Below are positions 52,886 through 62,627 of a DNA stretch of 64,000 nucleotides, in pieces. Each line of letters begins with the position of its first letter. Within the stretch, counting starts at the first letter, position 1. The notes under the pieces are model-generated. The model had not been told where the DNA came from, did not search any database, and worked only from the letters and a program-made list of their open reading frames with translations. The translations under genes were made by a program, and so were the position numbers. The stretch comes from Bacteroides zoogleoformans (GTDB lineage: Bacteria > Bacteroidota > Bacteroidia > Bacteroidales > Bacteroidaceae): contig NZ_CP027231.1 in NCBI RefSeq assembly GCF_002998435.1, forward strand, positions 2,087,001-2,151,000, in the 5' to 3' direction.

Positions 52886-54244
52886 TCAGTTCACCGAAAT
52901 CACCTGCCCTTCGCCTCGATAGAGTTTGATAGGGCCATCGAGCAATACGGCAATGACGGTAATCTGCTCGTCCAAGCACTCTTCGGGCACGTCGATGTAG
53001 ACGATGCCGGGAACGGAACTCCAATACAGCTTGTTGTACACCTTATGGTTCAGCATGCTGCCGTTGCCCACCACCCATGTACGGTGCACGGTGTTGGCGA
53101 TGCCTTTCAGCTCGATGGGGCCGTTAGGACGATTGGGCAGATAAAGGTAAAGGATGTTTCCTTCGCGGTTCAGTGTGGTATATCCTCCGTGGAAATGCTC
53201 GGCCGGGATGCCCGCACGGGTTTCGTAGATGGCCTCTTTGTGCTTGGATGTCCAACGTCCGAATTCTTTCAGTATCTCCACTTGCCGGGGCGGAATGGTT
53301 CCGTCGGCTTTGGGACCGATGTCCAGCAGCATGTTTCCTCCCATGCTGAGGCAGTCCACGAAGGAGCGCAGCAACATCTGCGGGGTCTTGTAGTTGGTGT
53401 CGGTGGGTTGGTAGCCCCAAGAGTCGTTCATGGTGTAGCACAGTTCCCAATACTTCTCTTTGGGACGTACCACGGGTACGCCCTGCTCGGGAGTGGCATA
53501 GTCGCCGTAACCCTGTATGCGCGAATTGATGATGACATCCGGATTGGGTGTTCGCAGCAGCTCTACGATGCCTTTGGAGTTCCAGTCTTCGGCAGACTGT
53601 TCCCAATCGCCGTCGAACCAATAGAGGTCGGGCTTATAGGCACTGTTCAATTCTTTCAGTTGTGCGAAGTTGAATGTGCAGAACGATTGCCACCGTACCG
53701 GGTCGTCCTTGATGTCATAGCGCTTCGTGGTCTTGGTCTTGTTGGGGTAGTCGTCGCGGCTCCAGTCAAGCAGCGAGTAGTAAAGTCCGAGGCGAAGCCC
53801 TTGGCGGTGCACTTCATCGGTGAAAGGGGTAAGCAGGTCGCGTTTGGCAGCGGATGTCTTCTTGGCACTCAGTTGCCCTGCTTTCGTGTCCCACAGGGCG
53901 AAGCCGTCGTGATGTTTGGTGGTGATGACCGTATATTTCGCTCCGCTCTCTTTGATAAGTTTCACCCACTCTTCGGGTTTATACTTTTCGGCTTTGAATC
54001 CACCCTGTTGTTTCATGTACTCTTCGTAAGGCAGGTAGTCGTTGTAGAACGACCAGCTTTCGGACACTCCCCCTACGGCATAGATGCCCCAGTGGATGAA
54101 TATGCCCAGCTTGGCCTTGTCGAACCACTCCATGCGGCGGTGATACGCCTCGTCTTTCTCTTCCGTCGGCCGGGGCTGTGCCGACACGCTGCCTCCCATG
54201 CACAAGAGGAGAAGGACAGCCGCCCATTTCTTCGTATTTTTCAT
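52886..54244 (-). CDS. Alpha-L-fucosidase, GH29
   Basis: Protein of 452 aa; the ATG at 54244 precedes the signal peptide (VSA-QP), whereas the frame three codons longer begins with TTG. GH29 landmarks: WFDKAKLGIFIHWGIYAVGG, TTKHHDGFALWDTK, LGLYYSLLDWSRDDY and YWFDGDWEQSAEDW with the nucleophile Asp. Shorter than the fucosidase at 28798 because it lacks the discoidin domain. Divergent from the PNGase F-like gene, and together they suggest processing of fucosylated host N-glycans. Confidence 0.93.
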   Translation of the reverse strand: MKNTKKWAAVLLLLCMGGSVSAQPRPTEEKDEAYHRRMEWFDKAKLGIFIHWGIYAVGGVSESWSFYNDYLPYEEYMKQQGGFKAEKYKPEEWVKLIKESGAKYTVITTKHHDGFALWDTKAGQLSAKKTSAAKRDLLTPFTDEVHRQGLRLGLYYSLLDWSRDDYPNKTKTTKRYDIKDDPVRWQSFCTFNFAQLKELNSAYKPDLYWFDGDWEQSAEDWNSKGIVELLRTPNPDVIINSRIQGYGDYATPEQGVPVVRPKEKYWELCYTMNDSWGYQPTDTNYKTPQMLLRSFVDCLSMGGNMLLDIGPKADGTIPPRQVEILKEFGRWTSKHKEAIYETRAGIPAEHFHGGYTTLNREGNILYLYLPNRPNGPIELKGIANTVHRTWVVGNGSMLNHKVYNKLYWSSVPGIVYIDVPEECLDEQITVIAVLLDGPIKLYRGEGQVISVN

Positions 54245-54660
54245 TGTGAACAATATAGGTTTGATAATCAGGCAGTGAAAGTATGCCTTTTTTCTCAGAG
54301 TGGCAAAAAATAAACAGTATATTTTAAAAACTTGTCATCTCTTGGTGGCTGTATGCATGTGATGCGACTCATAAATGCCTTCAGCAATAAGAGCCCTCAG
54401 AATAATAAGAACCATTAGAAATCTATGAAGAGGCCCGGCCCATCCGCTTCCTTCCTATTGTCGATAAGCGGACTTTTCCTACATTTGTAGAAGAAGACGT
54501 TGAGAAGGGCTTGTTGGAGGAGCCGGTGATATGGATTGAAAGAGAAAAATGTTGTATGAAGAAGTTTCTTGCGACTTTTTGTTTCTTAGTGTTGGACTTA
54601 TACGTTGTTTGTCTGCTTTTTTCCTTATCTTCGCAGCAATACTCTATAAAACTGTATATT
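54245..54660. other. Divergent intergenic region between GH29 and PNGase F-like genes
   Basis: An open frame runs through 54511-54660 into the PNGase gene but has no conserved content and is not needed. TATCTTCG at 54626-54633 resembles a -7 box with TTG about 20 bp upstream. No further structure seen. Confidence 0.45.
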
Positions 54661-55902
54661 ATGAATAAAATTACTTGTCTTCTGTTGTCTCTTTTTTTAT
54701 TATCGTCTGCCTTGTCTGTTTCGGCCAAGAAGCATCCGGCCATGGGCGATCTGACACTTCGTGTATTTGATAAGACGCCCGTTTGTTTCCGTCCCGATAC
54801 CTTGAAAGGCTATAACGAACCGGATGCCGACGGAGTGATACGTCTGGTGAACGGGCGCATCATCCTGAAGAAAATCCATTTGCCCTCTTATCGCCGTAAC
54901 GTCAGGGTGGCGGCAACGGTGAGCGTGGAGTCGAACGGAGACCGTTGGGACAAAACCGGATCGTGCTTTGTGTTGCCCAAGGAATCGGTCATCAATATGT
55001 TGGGCGTAGCGCGCGACGAGCAGCACTATCCGGAGACGGATACCGCCCGTGTGGAGTTGTTCAAAGGTATAGTGTCTGGCGCAGGCTACTTTCCTGCCAT
55101 AGAACTGATGCGGTTCATGACACCTTTCGGCGTAGGTTTTTACAGTGGTGGAGATGATGAAAAGGCTTCGTTGCGCCGACCGGTCTATATAGACGGATGG
55201 GCTCCGCGGGCAGAATGGACGCAGGATGTCACGGATCGCTTTTCCAGCCTGGAAGGTGAGGCTTATGTGGGGATTTTTATTGACACATGGACTGCCGAGG
55301 GGTATGTGGCTTCTTTGACGCTGGAAGTGAAAGAGTCGGCCATTCCGGAGGATGCTTTACTTCGTACACGGGTGTTGCCGCTCATCAATACCGTGCCGTA
55401 CGTGGGGCAGTCGTTGCCCGACCTGTTTGCCCGTCGCAGTGTGACGGTAGATGCCGAGGTGCCGGCAAAGGCGAAGAACCTGCGTCTGCAATACATCGCC
55501 ACCGGACATGGTGGACATTCGGGTGGCGATGAGTTTACGCAGCAACTCAATATTGTGCGGGTGGATGGCGATACGGTGATCCATTTTGTGCCTTGGCGCA
55601 CGGATTGCGCTTCGTTCCGTCGTTTCAATCCCACGTCGGGAGTATGGCTGGTGAAGCGAAAGGCGGCCTATATAGGCGAGAAAGGGTATGAGACGAAAGA
55701 GATAGAAGAGGCACTTGCCTCGTCTGACCTATCGCGTTCCAACTGGTGTCCTGGTTCGGACGTATGGCCGGTGGCGGCTTGTCTAAAACATCTGAAGCCG
55801 GGCAGCCATATCTTTGCTTTCAGCATTCCGAATGCACAACCCGCCAAAGGTGAAGAACTGAACCATTGGCTCATCTCGGCCTATCTGGTGTGGGAGGAAT
55901 AG
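54661..55902 (+). CDS. Peptide-N-glycosidase F-like protein
   Basis: Protein of 413 aa from the ATG at 54661 in front of a signal peptide (VSA-KK). Two eight-stranded jelly-roll domains of the PNGase F type are indicated: [15 protein letters not shown] at the start of the first, and [33 protein letters not shown] and [14 protein letters not shown] in the second. These match the conserved lobes of PNGases that cut whole N-glycans from asparagine. Product glycans could feed the nearby fucosidase and sialic-acid genes. The frame 50 codons longer is not conserved. Confidence 0.85.
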   Translation: MNKITCLLLSLFLLSSALSVSAKKHPAMGDLTLRVFDKTPVCFRPDTLKGYNEPDADGVIRLVNGRIILKKIHLPSYRRNVRVAATVSVESNGDRWDKTGSCFVLPKESVINMLGVARDEQHYPETDTARVELFKGIVSGAGYFPAIELMRFMTPFGVGFYSGGDDEKASLRRPVYIDGWAPRAEWTQDVTDRFSSLEGEAYVGIFIDTWTAEGYVASLTLEVKESAIPEDALLRTRVLPLINTVPYVGQSLPDLFARRSVTVDAEVPAKAKNLRLQYIATGHGGHSGGDEFTQQLNIVRVDGDTVIHFVPWRTDCASFRRFNPTSGVWLVKRKAAYIGEKGYETKEIEEALASSDLSRSNWCPGSDVWPVAACLKHLKPGSHIFAFSIPNAQPAKGEELNHWLISAYLVWEE

Positions 55903-55983
55903 TCGACGCTCTTCTTTGGAGACTGTTTTGATTTTATTTCAGAAAGTGCCAATAACACTTTAAAAAGAAAACAAAAACCGTTT

Positions 55984-57204
55984 CTAATTCTCGAACATGC
56001 GGCTGCGAGCCAGTAAGCAGGCACCCACTACACCGGCCCGTTCTTTCAGCTTGGAAGACGTCACGATGGAATCTTTGTTCACCAAATTCAGTGAATACTT
56101 TTTGATGGCCGTCCGTATGGGTTGGATGAGATAGTCGTCGGCCAGCGATAAAGTTCCGCCTATGATGACCATCTCCGGATTGAAAAGGTTTATCAGCCCT
56201 GCGATGTGCTTGCCCAACTCTTGTCCTATCTCCTCTATGATTTCGATGCAGAGCATGTCTTCCTTGTTCACCGCTTCTATAATCTCGTCAAGCGTCAATG
56301 GCGACTCTTTGGAAGCGACACGGCTCGATAGGATGGACTTTTCGTTTTTTGCTATGCGTTCAAGCAATATGCGGTGCATGGCCACCCCCGAGGCTTGCGT
56401 TTCCAGACAACCTTTTTTCCCGCAATGGCACAGAATCTCGTTGTCGAAAGCATGCATGTGTCCGAATTCACCGGAGAAGCCCGATTTGCCAATATAGATT
56501 TTTCCGTCAATGATGATGCCGATGCCCAGTCCCCAACTGACATTGACGAAGATGACGTTCTTCTCTCCCTTTACGCACCCTTGCAGGAATTCTCCGTAGG
56601 TCATGGCACGCGTGTCGTTGTCGATGCATACTTGGAACCCGAGTTTCTCGGTCAGGATTTCGGCCAGTGGACGTTCGGAGAAGTTGAATTGGCTGAAGCT
56701 GTAGCCCGATTCGGGATTCACGCGACCGGATATGTTAATGTTGATGTTCAGTATCTTACCGGTATCAATGCTTGTCTTGGAAATAAACTTGTTGATGAGG
56801 CGGCATAGCTCCTCCAATGCCTCGGGGGTATTTTCCAATCGGTAAGGGATGCCCATCTTTTGCTCCACCATGTCTCCTTTGAAGTTGATGATGCCGATGT
56901 TAATGGAAAACTTCTTGATGTCTACGCCCACGAAGTAGCCCGATGCCGGATTCAGTCCGTAGAGGCTGGGGTGGCGTCCGCCGCTTGTCTCCAGTTTGCC
57001 GTAGTCATTGATGTAACCTTCCTCGCACATTTCGCTGATAAACTTCGTGACGGTGGGTACACTGAGCCCGAGCTCTTTGGACAAGTCTGTAATCGTCGCA
57101 CTTCCATTATATATATAATATTTAATGAATTTCTTCTTGATGAGTGCGTTTTTACTGCCTAATTCTATTTCCTTTAAAAGTTGCTGATGCATGGTCTTCT
57201 TCAT
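55984..57204 (-). CDS. ROK-family transcriptional regulator
   Basis: Protein of 406 aa from the ATG at 57204 (the frame extends 3 codons to a TTG). N-terminal winged helix (ATITDLSKELGLSVPTVTKF, about 35-55), then the ROK sugar-kinase-like fold: FVGVDIKKFSINIGIINFKG, DNDTRAMTYGEF, and the zinc motif FGHMHAF...CHCGKKGCLE. Such NagC/NanR-like regulators respond to amino sugars or their phosphates. It is divergent from yhcH and upstream of the sialic-acid operon, so N-acetylmannosamine or a relative may be the inducer. Confidence 0.92.
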   Translation of the reverse strand: MKKTMHQQLLKEIELGSKNALIKKKFIKYYIYNGSATITDLSKELGLSVPTVTKFISEMCEEGYINDYGKLETSGGRHPSLYGLNPASGYFVGVDIKKFSINIGIINFKGDMVEQKMGIPYRLENTPEALEELCRLINKFISKTSIDTGKILNININISGRVNPESGYSFSQFNFSERPLAEILTEKLGFQVCIDNDTRAMTYGEFLQGCVKGEKNVIFVNVSWGLGIGIIIDGKIYIGKSGFSGEFGHMHAFDNEILCHCGKKGCLETQASGVAMHRILLERIAKNEKSILSSRVASKESPLTLDEIIEAVNKEDMLCIEIIEEIGQELGKHIAGLINLFNPEMVIIGGTLSLADDYLIQPIRTAIKKYSLNLVNKDSIVTSSKLKERAGVVGACLLARSRMFEN

Positions 57205-57229
57205 TATTTTCAAGATTGTTGTGTTTCTG

Positions 57230-57316
57230 CAAAAATACGTTTTTTTTCATTGTCTTGAAAATTTTATTCTTTGTTTTATTAAATATGATACTGTATTTAA
57301 ATTATTTGTATATTTG
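57230..57316. promoter_or_regulatory. Divergent promoters for the ROK regulator and yhcH
   Basis: TATTTTTG on the minus strand (57230-57237) faces the ROK gene, and TATATTTG on the plus strand (57309-57316) faces yhcH. The AT-rich gap between them would hold operators for the regulator. Confidence 0.55.
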
Positions 57317-57351
57317 CCTTTGTTATAAATCTTATTAATCAGAATAAAAGC

Positions 57352-57798
57352 ATGATTGTTTCTAATTTGCAAAACAGCAATCGGATAGAAGGACTTCATC
57401 CGTTGTTTCCCCGGCTTTTCGAGTATGTGAAAACGCACGACTTGCTTCATGCCCCTTTGGGTAGGATAGAGATAGACGGCGACCACCTCTTTATCAACAA
57501 CGTGAACCCTGCATGCGTTTCGCAGGCGGAGCAGCCGCTCGAGGTTCATCGTGCTTATATTGACGTGCATATATTGCTGGAAGGTGCCGAACGAATCGGC
57601 TGGAAAGCATTGGAGGATGTGACCGACGAAAAACAACCGTATGCCGAGGAGGGAGACTGTGCACTCTATGGCGATGCGCCTTCCGTTTTCGTTGACCTCA
57701 AACCCCATGAGTTCCTCATTGTCTATCCCGAAGACCCGCATGCCCCCCTGATAGGGACGGGGAAGATTCGCAAACTCATTGCGAAGGTGAAGCTCTGA
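57352..57798 (+). CDS. YhcH/YjgK/YiaL family protein (NanQ-like anomerase)
   Basis: Protein of 148 aa of the DUF386 family: LEVHRAYIDVHILLEGAERI with conserved His and Glu of the cupin metal site, VYPEDPHAPLIG with another His pair, and the C-terminal (R)KLIAKVKL. E. coli relatives (YhcH/NanQ) speed the opening of sialic-acid anomers so that the lyase can act. Its position near lyase, epimerase and transporter genes supports that role; the IS982 insertion now lies between it and them. Confidence 0.88.
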   Translation: MIVSNLQNSNRIEGLHPLFPRLFEYVKTHDLLHAPLGRIEIDGDHLFINNVNPACVSQAEQPLEVHRAYIDVHILLEGAERIGWKALEDVTDEKQPYAEEGDCALYGDAPSVFVDLKPHEFLIVYPEDPHAPLIGTGKIRKLIAKVKL

Positions 57799-57935
57799 TC
57801 TTGGCGGAAACGTTTTTTTAAAGTCTTTTTCATACTCTGTTTGTCCTGATTTTTTGACATCTCTTCTAATTCCGTAACGGTCTTGTAATCAAAAGGTTAT
57901 TGAAGGAGTATCTTAGTCGTATACTTAAGTTGATT

Positions 57936-58967
57936 CAACCCGTTGGCGGAATTAAATCAGTGCGTACTTAATCCTACCTATGGGTTTGTTGTTAATGTAA
58001 TTGATGTATTGTAATGCAGTCAGGGCACTGACTTTGCCCACTATTCGGGCAAAAAGGCCGCATGTTTCTTTTGCGTAGTTCCTGATGACGAGGAACTGGT
58101 CTGTAAGTTGTGAGAACAGAGTTTCAATCCTCTTTCTTGCCTTTGCAAAAGGAATGAAGGCCGGCTTCCAGTTCTTTTGGTTGAGCCTGTAGGGACACTC
58201 AAGCCTGATGTTGGCCGTCTCGAAGAGGTCAAGCTGGATTTCCGCTCCGATATATCCCTTGTCACCGAATATGCTACAATCGTGGTAAAGCGGCTTGATG
58301 TCATTCAGATAGTTGATGTCGTGAACACTCGCCTTGGACAGGTCGTATGAATGTATGACACCGCTTAAGCCACAGAGTGCGTGAAGTTTATATCCGAAGA
58401 AGTAACTGCCTTGGGATGCACAATAACCGAAGTCAGGGGCTTTGTGGAAATCACCAATACGTCCCATCTTACATCTCTTACCACGAGCCACACGGCACAC
58501 TTCTATTGGCTTTGAGTCTATGCAGAAGTAATCCTCGCCACCATCTATATGATTGGCCATGCGGCTGCGTATCTGCTCACAAAGACCACTAACCAACTTG
58601 CGGCGGTCGTTGAACTGACGGCGGGAGATAAGGTTGGGGATGGAAGAACGGCACTCCTTCAACTTCGCTTCAAACAGCCAGTTCTCGCTGTCTATCTCCT
58701 CAGCCTCGGCAGCCATGCTCAATGCGATGACTTCCAAATCGGAGAAACGAGGCACAGGGCCTGGACGACGAACATTTCCAGCTTCAGTAACTAAATCTTC
58801 GGAGAATTCCTTGCATATCTCCAGAATTTTGACGAACTTTGTATACAAGTTGCACATAACGAGATTATATAACTTAAATATTGAATACTCTAAGTTACTA
58901 AAAATCTGCGATATATGCAACTTTTTCTTATACATTTTGCCAACTATTTAATTCCGCCAACGGGTTG
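57936..58967 (-). mobile_element. IS982-family insertion sequence, complete
   Basis: 1032 bp bounded by perfect 22-bp inverted repeats (left end begins CAACCCGTTGGCGG at 57936, right end finishes CCGCCAACGGGTTG at 58967). ATT directly precedes the left end (57933-57935) and follows the right end (58968-58970), a 3-bp target duplication. One intact transposase reads on the minus strand. Perfect ends and an intact gene suggest a recent insertion. Confidence 0.92.
57952..58857 (-). CDS. IS982-family transposase
   Basis: Protein of 301 aa from MCNLYTKFVKILEICKEF, the usual family start; an in-frame ATG 26 codons further upstream exists near the right end. DDE residues are seen in YFCIDSKPIEVC (Asp), CSIFGDKGYIG (Asp) and AKARKRIETLFSQL (Glu). 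Further family motifs: DFGYCASQGSYFFGYKLHAL and SKASVHDINYL. The stop codon lies inside the left inverted repeat. No frameshift or internal stop. Confidence 0.93.
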   Translation of the reverse strand: MCNLYTKFVKILEICKEFSEDLVTEAGNVRRPGPVPRFSDLEVIALSMAAEAEEIDSENWLFEAKLKECRSSIPNLISRRQFNDRRKLVSGLCEQIRSRMANHIDGGEDYFCIDSKPIEVCRVARGKRCKMGRIGDFHKAPDFGYCASQGSYFFGYKLHALCGLSGVIHSYDLSKASVHDINYLNDIKPLYHDCSIFGDKGYIGAEIQLDLFETANIRLECPYRLNQKNWKPAFIPFAKARKRIETLFSQLTDQFLVIRNYAKETCGLFARIVGKVSALTALQYINYINNKPIGRIKYALI

Positions 58968-59180
58968 ATTCAGTATATGACTGAGATACCCCTTAAGTAT
59001 AGGACTGTGTTCGAAAGGTTTTTTATTATAATGAATTTTCCAAATATCCATTCTGTCTCGAAGCTAAAACGGCATGGACTTTCGCGTCTGTTGGAATGCT
59101 GTCTCTTGGTTGTTTAGAAAATATTGGGATATTTAATTAAATATTTTATCAAACACTGCGGTTGTTATTGAAAATATTCA

Positions 59181-59188
59181 TATATTTG
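59181..59188 (+). promoter_or_regulatory. -7 box of the sialic-acid operon
   Basis: TATATTTG with a TTG about 19 bp upstream (59162-59164), 42 bp before the transporter start. It places the operon under its own promoter, downstream of the IS element. Confidence 0.6.
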
Positions 59189-59229
59189 TCCCGTTGATAT
59201 AATCTATATGAATATAAAAACATCTACAC

Positions 59230-60465
59230 ATGAAGAATAAGAATGTATATCCGTGGGTGGTAGTGGGTTTGCTATGGGTTGTGGCGTTGCTCAACTACAT
59301 GGACAGGCAGATGCTTTCCACTATGCAGGAAGCCATGAAGGCAGATATTGCGGAGTTGAACAAAGCAGAGGCATTTGGCGCGCTGATGGCCATTTTCCTC
59401 TGGATTTACGGTCTTTTGAGTCCCGTGGCCGGTATGGTTGCTGACCGTGTGAACCGCAAGTGGCTGGTGGTGGGCAGTTTGTTCGTATGGTCGGCTGTCA
59501 CGTCGCTGATGGGATATGCCGACAGCTTCAGGGAACTCTACTGGCTGCGTGCTCTGATGGGCGTCAGTGAGGCGCTATACATACCTGCTGCGCTCTCTCT
59601 GATTGCCGATTGGCATGTGGGGAAGTCCCGCTCGTTGGCCATCGGTATACACATGACGGGATTGTACATGGGTCAGGCCATCGGCGGTTTTGGTGCAACG
59701 ATTGCGGCGATGTTTTCGTGGCACACCACGTTCCATTGGTTCGGCTTCATCGGCATGGCCTATTCGCTGGTGCTGATGCTGGCCTTGCGCGAGAATCCGG
59801 TGCATGGCTCGGTGAAGAAACCGGAAGGTGCGCCTGCGGCGGCGAAACCAACGCTGTTGGGCGGGTTCAGCATGCTCTTCTCCATGTGGGCTTTTTGGAT
59901 TATCTTGTTCTACTTTGCGGCTCCCAGTCTGCCGGGGTGGGCCACAAAGAACTGGCTGCCTACGCTATTCTCCGATAGTCTGGGCATTCCGATGTCCGAG
60001 GCCGGGCCTATCTCCACGATCACCATTGCAGTGTCGTCGTTCATCGGTGTGATTGTGGGCGGCATCTTGTCCGACCGCTGGGTGCAACGCAATGTGCGCG
60101 GACGTGTATATACGGGTGCCATCGGTCTGGGCATGACCATACCTGCACTTGTTCTCTTGGGCTTCGGCCACAGTTTCCCGGCTGTTGTGGGAGCGGGATT
60201 ACTCTTCGGTGTGGGCTACGGCATTTTCGATGCTAACAACATGCCCATCCTCTGCCAGTTTGTACCCACCCGTCTTCGTGCTACGGCCTACGGTATCATG
60301 AACATGACGGGCGTCTTTGCCGGCGCTGCCGTGACGCAACTGTTGGGTAAGTGGACCGACGGCGGAAGTCTGGGGCTGGGCTTCGCCATGCTGGGCGGTG
60401 TGGTGCTGGTGGCCTTGGCGCTTCAGGTGTTCTTCCTGCGCCCCACCACGGACAATATGGAATAA
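59230..60465 (+). CDS. nanT: MFS transporter, probable sialic acid importer
   Basis: Protein of 411 aa with about 12 membrane helices. Helix 1 has LLNYMDRQMLSTMQEAM, the loop after helix 2 has PVAGMVADRVNRKWLVVGSL and helix 4 has ALMGVSEALYIPAALSLIAD, typical of the anion:cation symporter group of MFS. First gene of the operon with the N-acetylneuraminate lyase, so sialic-acid import across the inner membrane is the likely function, as in the B. fragilis nan locus. Not related closely to E. coli NanT by eye. Confidence 0.85.
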   Translation: MKNKNVYPWVVVGLLWVVALLNYMDRQMLSTMQEAMKADIAELNKAEAFGALMAIFLWIYGLLSPVAGMVADRVNRKWLVVGSLFVWSAVTSLMGYADSFRELYWLRALMGVSEALYIPAALSLIADWHVGKSRSLAIGIHMTGLYMGQAIGGFGATIAAMFSWHTTFHWFGFIGMAYSLVLMLALRENPVHGSVKKPEGAPAAAKPTLLGGFSMLFSMWAFWIILFYFAAPSLPGWATKNWLPTLFSDSLGIPMSEAGPISTITIAVSSFIGVIVGGILSDRWVQRNVRGRVYTGAIGLGMTIPALVLLGFGHSFPAVVGAGLLFGVGYGIFDANNMPILCQFVPTRLRATAYGIMNMTGVFAGAAVTQLLGKWTDGGSLGLGFAMLGGVVLVALALQVFFLRPTTDNME

Positions 60466-60500
60466 AGAAACTTATTTGCCAATTATATAAATAAAAGAAT

Positions 60501-61418
60501 ATGAAAAAGATTATTGGACTGATTGATGCGCCGTTTACTCCTTTTTACGAGAATGGTGAGGTGAACTACGAACCCATTGCGGCTTATGCCGAGATGCTGC
60601 ACAAGAACGGGTTGCAGGGTGTATTTATCAACGGTTCTTCGGGCGAGGGCTATATGCTGACTGACGAAGAGCGCATGCGCTTGGCCGAGCGTTGGGTGGC
60701 CGAAGCTCCCGAAGGATTCAAAGTGATTGTGCATGTGGGTAGCTGCTGTGTGAAGTCGAGCCGTGCCTTGGCCGAGCATGCCGCTAAAATAGGTGCGTGG
60801 GGCATCGGTGCCATGGCTCCTCCTTTCCCCAAGATAGGCCGAATCGAAGAGTTGGTGAAGTACATCGAGGAGATTGCCGCAGGCGCTCCCGGGCTGCCTT
60901 TCTACTACTATCATATCCCTACCTTCAACGGCGCTTTCCTGCCGATGGTGAAACTGCTGGAAGCGGTAGATGGCCGCGTGCTCAACTTTGCGGGCATCAA
61001 ATATACGTTCGAGAGCATCTACGAATACAATCAATGCCGTATGTACAAGGGCGGTAAGTTCGATATGTTGCACGGACAGGACGAAACCATCCTGCCCAGC
61101 CTTGCCATGGGCGGTGCACAGGGCGGCATAGGCGGTACCACCAATTACAACGGCCGCGAACTGGTAGGCATCATCGAAGCATGGAAAGCCGGTGATTTGG
61201 AGACGGCACGCGAACGCCAGAACTTCTCGCAAGAGGTGATTAACGTCATCTGCCGTTATCGCGGCAACATTGTCGGCGGTAAGCGCATCATGAAACTCAT
61301 CGGCTTGGATTTGGGTAAAAACCGCACGCCTTTCCAGAACATGACCGACGAGGAAGAAGCGCAGATGAAAGCCGAATTGGAAGTCATCGGTTTCTTTGAT
61401 CGTTGCAATAAGTTCTAA
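60501..61418 (+). CDS. nanL: N-acetylneuraminate lyase
   Basis: Protein of 305 aa of the DHDPS/NAL family: FINGSSGEGYMLTDEERM (GSTGE-type phosphate/carboxylate site), PFYYYHIP with the catalytic Tyr and NFAGIKYTFES with the Schiff-base Lys. The enzyme splits N-acetylneuraminate to N-acetylmannosamine and pyruvate. 35 bp after the transporter and 12 bp before the epimerase, in the order T-L-E. The B. fragilis enzyme has been called NanL; nanA is the usual enterobacterial name. Confidence 0.93.
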   Translation: MKKIIGLIDAPFTPFYENGEVNYEPIAAYAEMLHKNGLQGVFINGSSGEGYMLTDEERMRLAERWVAEAPEGFKVIVHVGSCCVKSSRALAEHAAKIGAWGIGAMAPPFPKIGRIEELVKYIEEIAAGAPGLPFYYYHIPTFNGAFLPMVKLLEAVDGRVLNFAGIKYTFESIYEYNQCRMYKGGKFDMLHGQDETILPSLAMGGAQGGIGGTTNYNGRELVGIIEAWKAGDLETARERQNFSQEVINVICRYRGNIVGGKRIMKLIGLDLGKNRTPFQNMTDEEEAQMKAELEVIGFFDRCNKF

Positions 61419-61430
61419 GATGTAGATACC

Positions 61431-62627
61431 ATGAATGTGACTGAATATCTAAAGACGTGGGCCGACTCTTATAAGCACGACTTGACGACCGACATTCTGC
61501 CTTTCTGGTTGACCAACGGCCTTGACCACGTGCATGGCGGCGTGTACACTTGCCTCGACCGTGAAGGTCGGCTGATGGACAGCACCAAGTCGGTGTGGTT
61601 CCAAGGGCGTTTCGGGTTTGTGGCTGCCTATGCCTACAATCAAGTAGAGCGCAACCCCGAGTGGCTGGCTGCTTCGAAAAGTTGCATTGACTTCATCGAA
61701 GCTCACTGTGCCGACGCTGACGGACACATGTATTTTGAGGTGGCCGCCGACGGCACTCCGCTTCGCAAGCGTCGCTATGTGTTCTCCGAGTGCTTCACGG
61801 CGATAGCCATGTCCGAGTATGCTATTGCGTCGGGTGACAAACGCTATGCCGAAAAGGCTCTTGAGCTGTTCAAACGGATTCAGAGGTTTCTTGCTACCCC
61901 CGGCTTTTTGGAACCCAAGTATCTGCCTGCCTTGCAAGCACGCGGACACTCCATCACCATGATTCTCATCAACACCGCTTCCCGCATTCGGGCAGCCATT
62001 GACGACCCTATACTTAACACACAGATAGACGAATCGCTCAACGCCATCCGCCGCTACTTCATCCATCCCGAATTCAAGGCATTGCTCGAAATGGTAGGTC
62101 CTGAAGGAGAATTCATTGACACCTGCAACGGCCGCCTGATAAACCCCGGCCATTGCATCGAAACAGCTTGGTTCATTCTGGAGGAGGCTCGATACCGCAA
62201 TTGGGAGAAGAGCCTGACGGACATGGCCTTGCAGATACTCGACTGGTCGTGGCAGTGGGGCTGGGACAAGGAATACGGCGGCATCATCAACTTCCGTGAC
62301 TGTCGTAACCTGCCGGTGCAGGACTATTCGCAGGACATGAAGTTCTGGTGGCCGCAGACCGAAGCCATCATAGCCACACTCTATGCCTATCAGGCCACGA
62401 AGGATGAGAAGTATCTGGCCATGCACAAGCAAATCAGCGACTGGACGTATGCTCACTTTCCCGACAAAGAGTGCGGAGAGTGGTATGGCTATCTGCATCG
62501 CGACGGCACGGTGGCACAACCCGCCAAAGGCAATATTTTTAAAGGGCCTTTCCACATTCCCCGCATGATGATTCGTAGTTATTCGTTGTGTAATGGCATC
62601 TGTAACGATATTTACCATGAAAAATAA
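61431..62627 (+). CDS. nanE: N-acylglucosamine 2-epimerase (AGE/RenBP type)
   Basis: Protein of 398 aa, (alpha/alpha)6 barrel of the AGE family: VWFQGRFGFVAAYAYNQVER, RRYVFSECFTAIAMSEYAIA, ARGHSITMILINTASRIRAA, GHCIETAWFILEEARYR with active-site His, and KFWWPQTEAIIATLYAY. It turns N-acetylmannosamine into N-acetylglucosamine directly, without a kinase, the route described for Bacteroides. Ends inside the start of the next gene (11-bp overlap), implying translational coupling. Confidence 0.92.
   Translation: MNVTEYLKTWADSYKHDLTTDILPFWLTNGLDHVHGGVYTCLDREGRLMDSTKSVWFQGRFGFVAAYAYNQVERNPEWLAASKSCIDFIEAHCADADGHMYFEVAADGTPLRKRRYVFSECFTAIAMSEYAIASGDKRYAEKALELFKRIQRFLATPGFLEPKYLPALQARGHSITMILINTASRIRAAIDDPILNTQIDESLNAIRRYFIHPEFKALLEMVGPEGEFIDTCNGRLINPGHCIETAWFILEEARYRNWEKSLTDMALQILDWSWQWGWDKEYGGIINFRDCRNLPVQDYSQDMKFWWPQTEAIIATLYAYQATKDEKYLAMHKQISDWTYAHFPDKECGEWYGYLHRDGTVAQPAKGNIFKGPFHIPRMMIRSYSLCNGICNDIYHEK

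Larger units (their letters stand above)
57908..59005. repeat. Type A array split by IS982
   Basis: GTCGTATAC at 57916 (left of the element) and GTATATGAC at 58973 (right) are inverted cores like those at 8958-9010. Their distance is 1057 bp; subtracting the 1032-bp element and one 3-bp target copy leaves exactly 22 bp. To the right the end module GAGATACCCC..GTATAGGACTG (58983-59007) matches the copies at 9013 and 42396. Confidence 0.8.

Noticed and set aside
54511..54660. N-terminal extension of the PNGase F-like protein
   Set aside because: The 50 extra codons are not conserved in type, and a standard signal peptide starts at the ATG at 54661.
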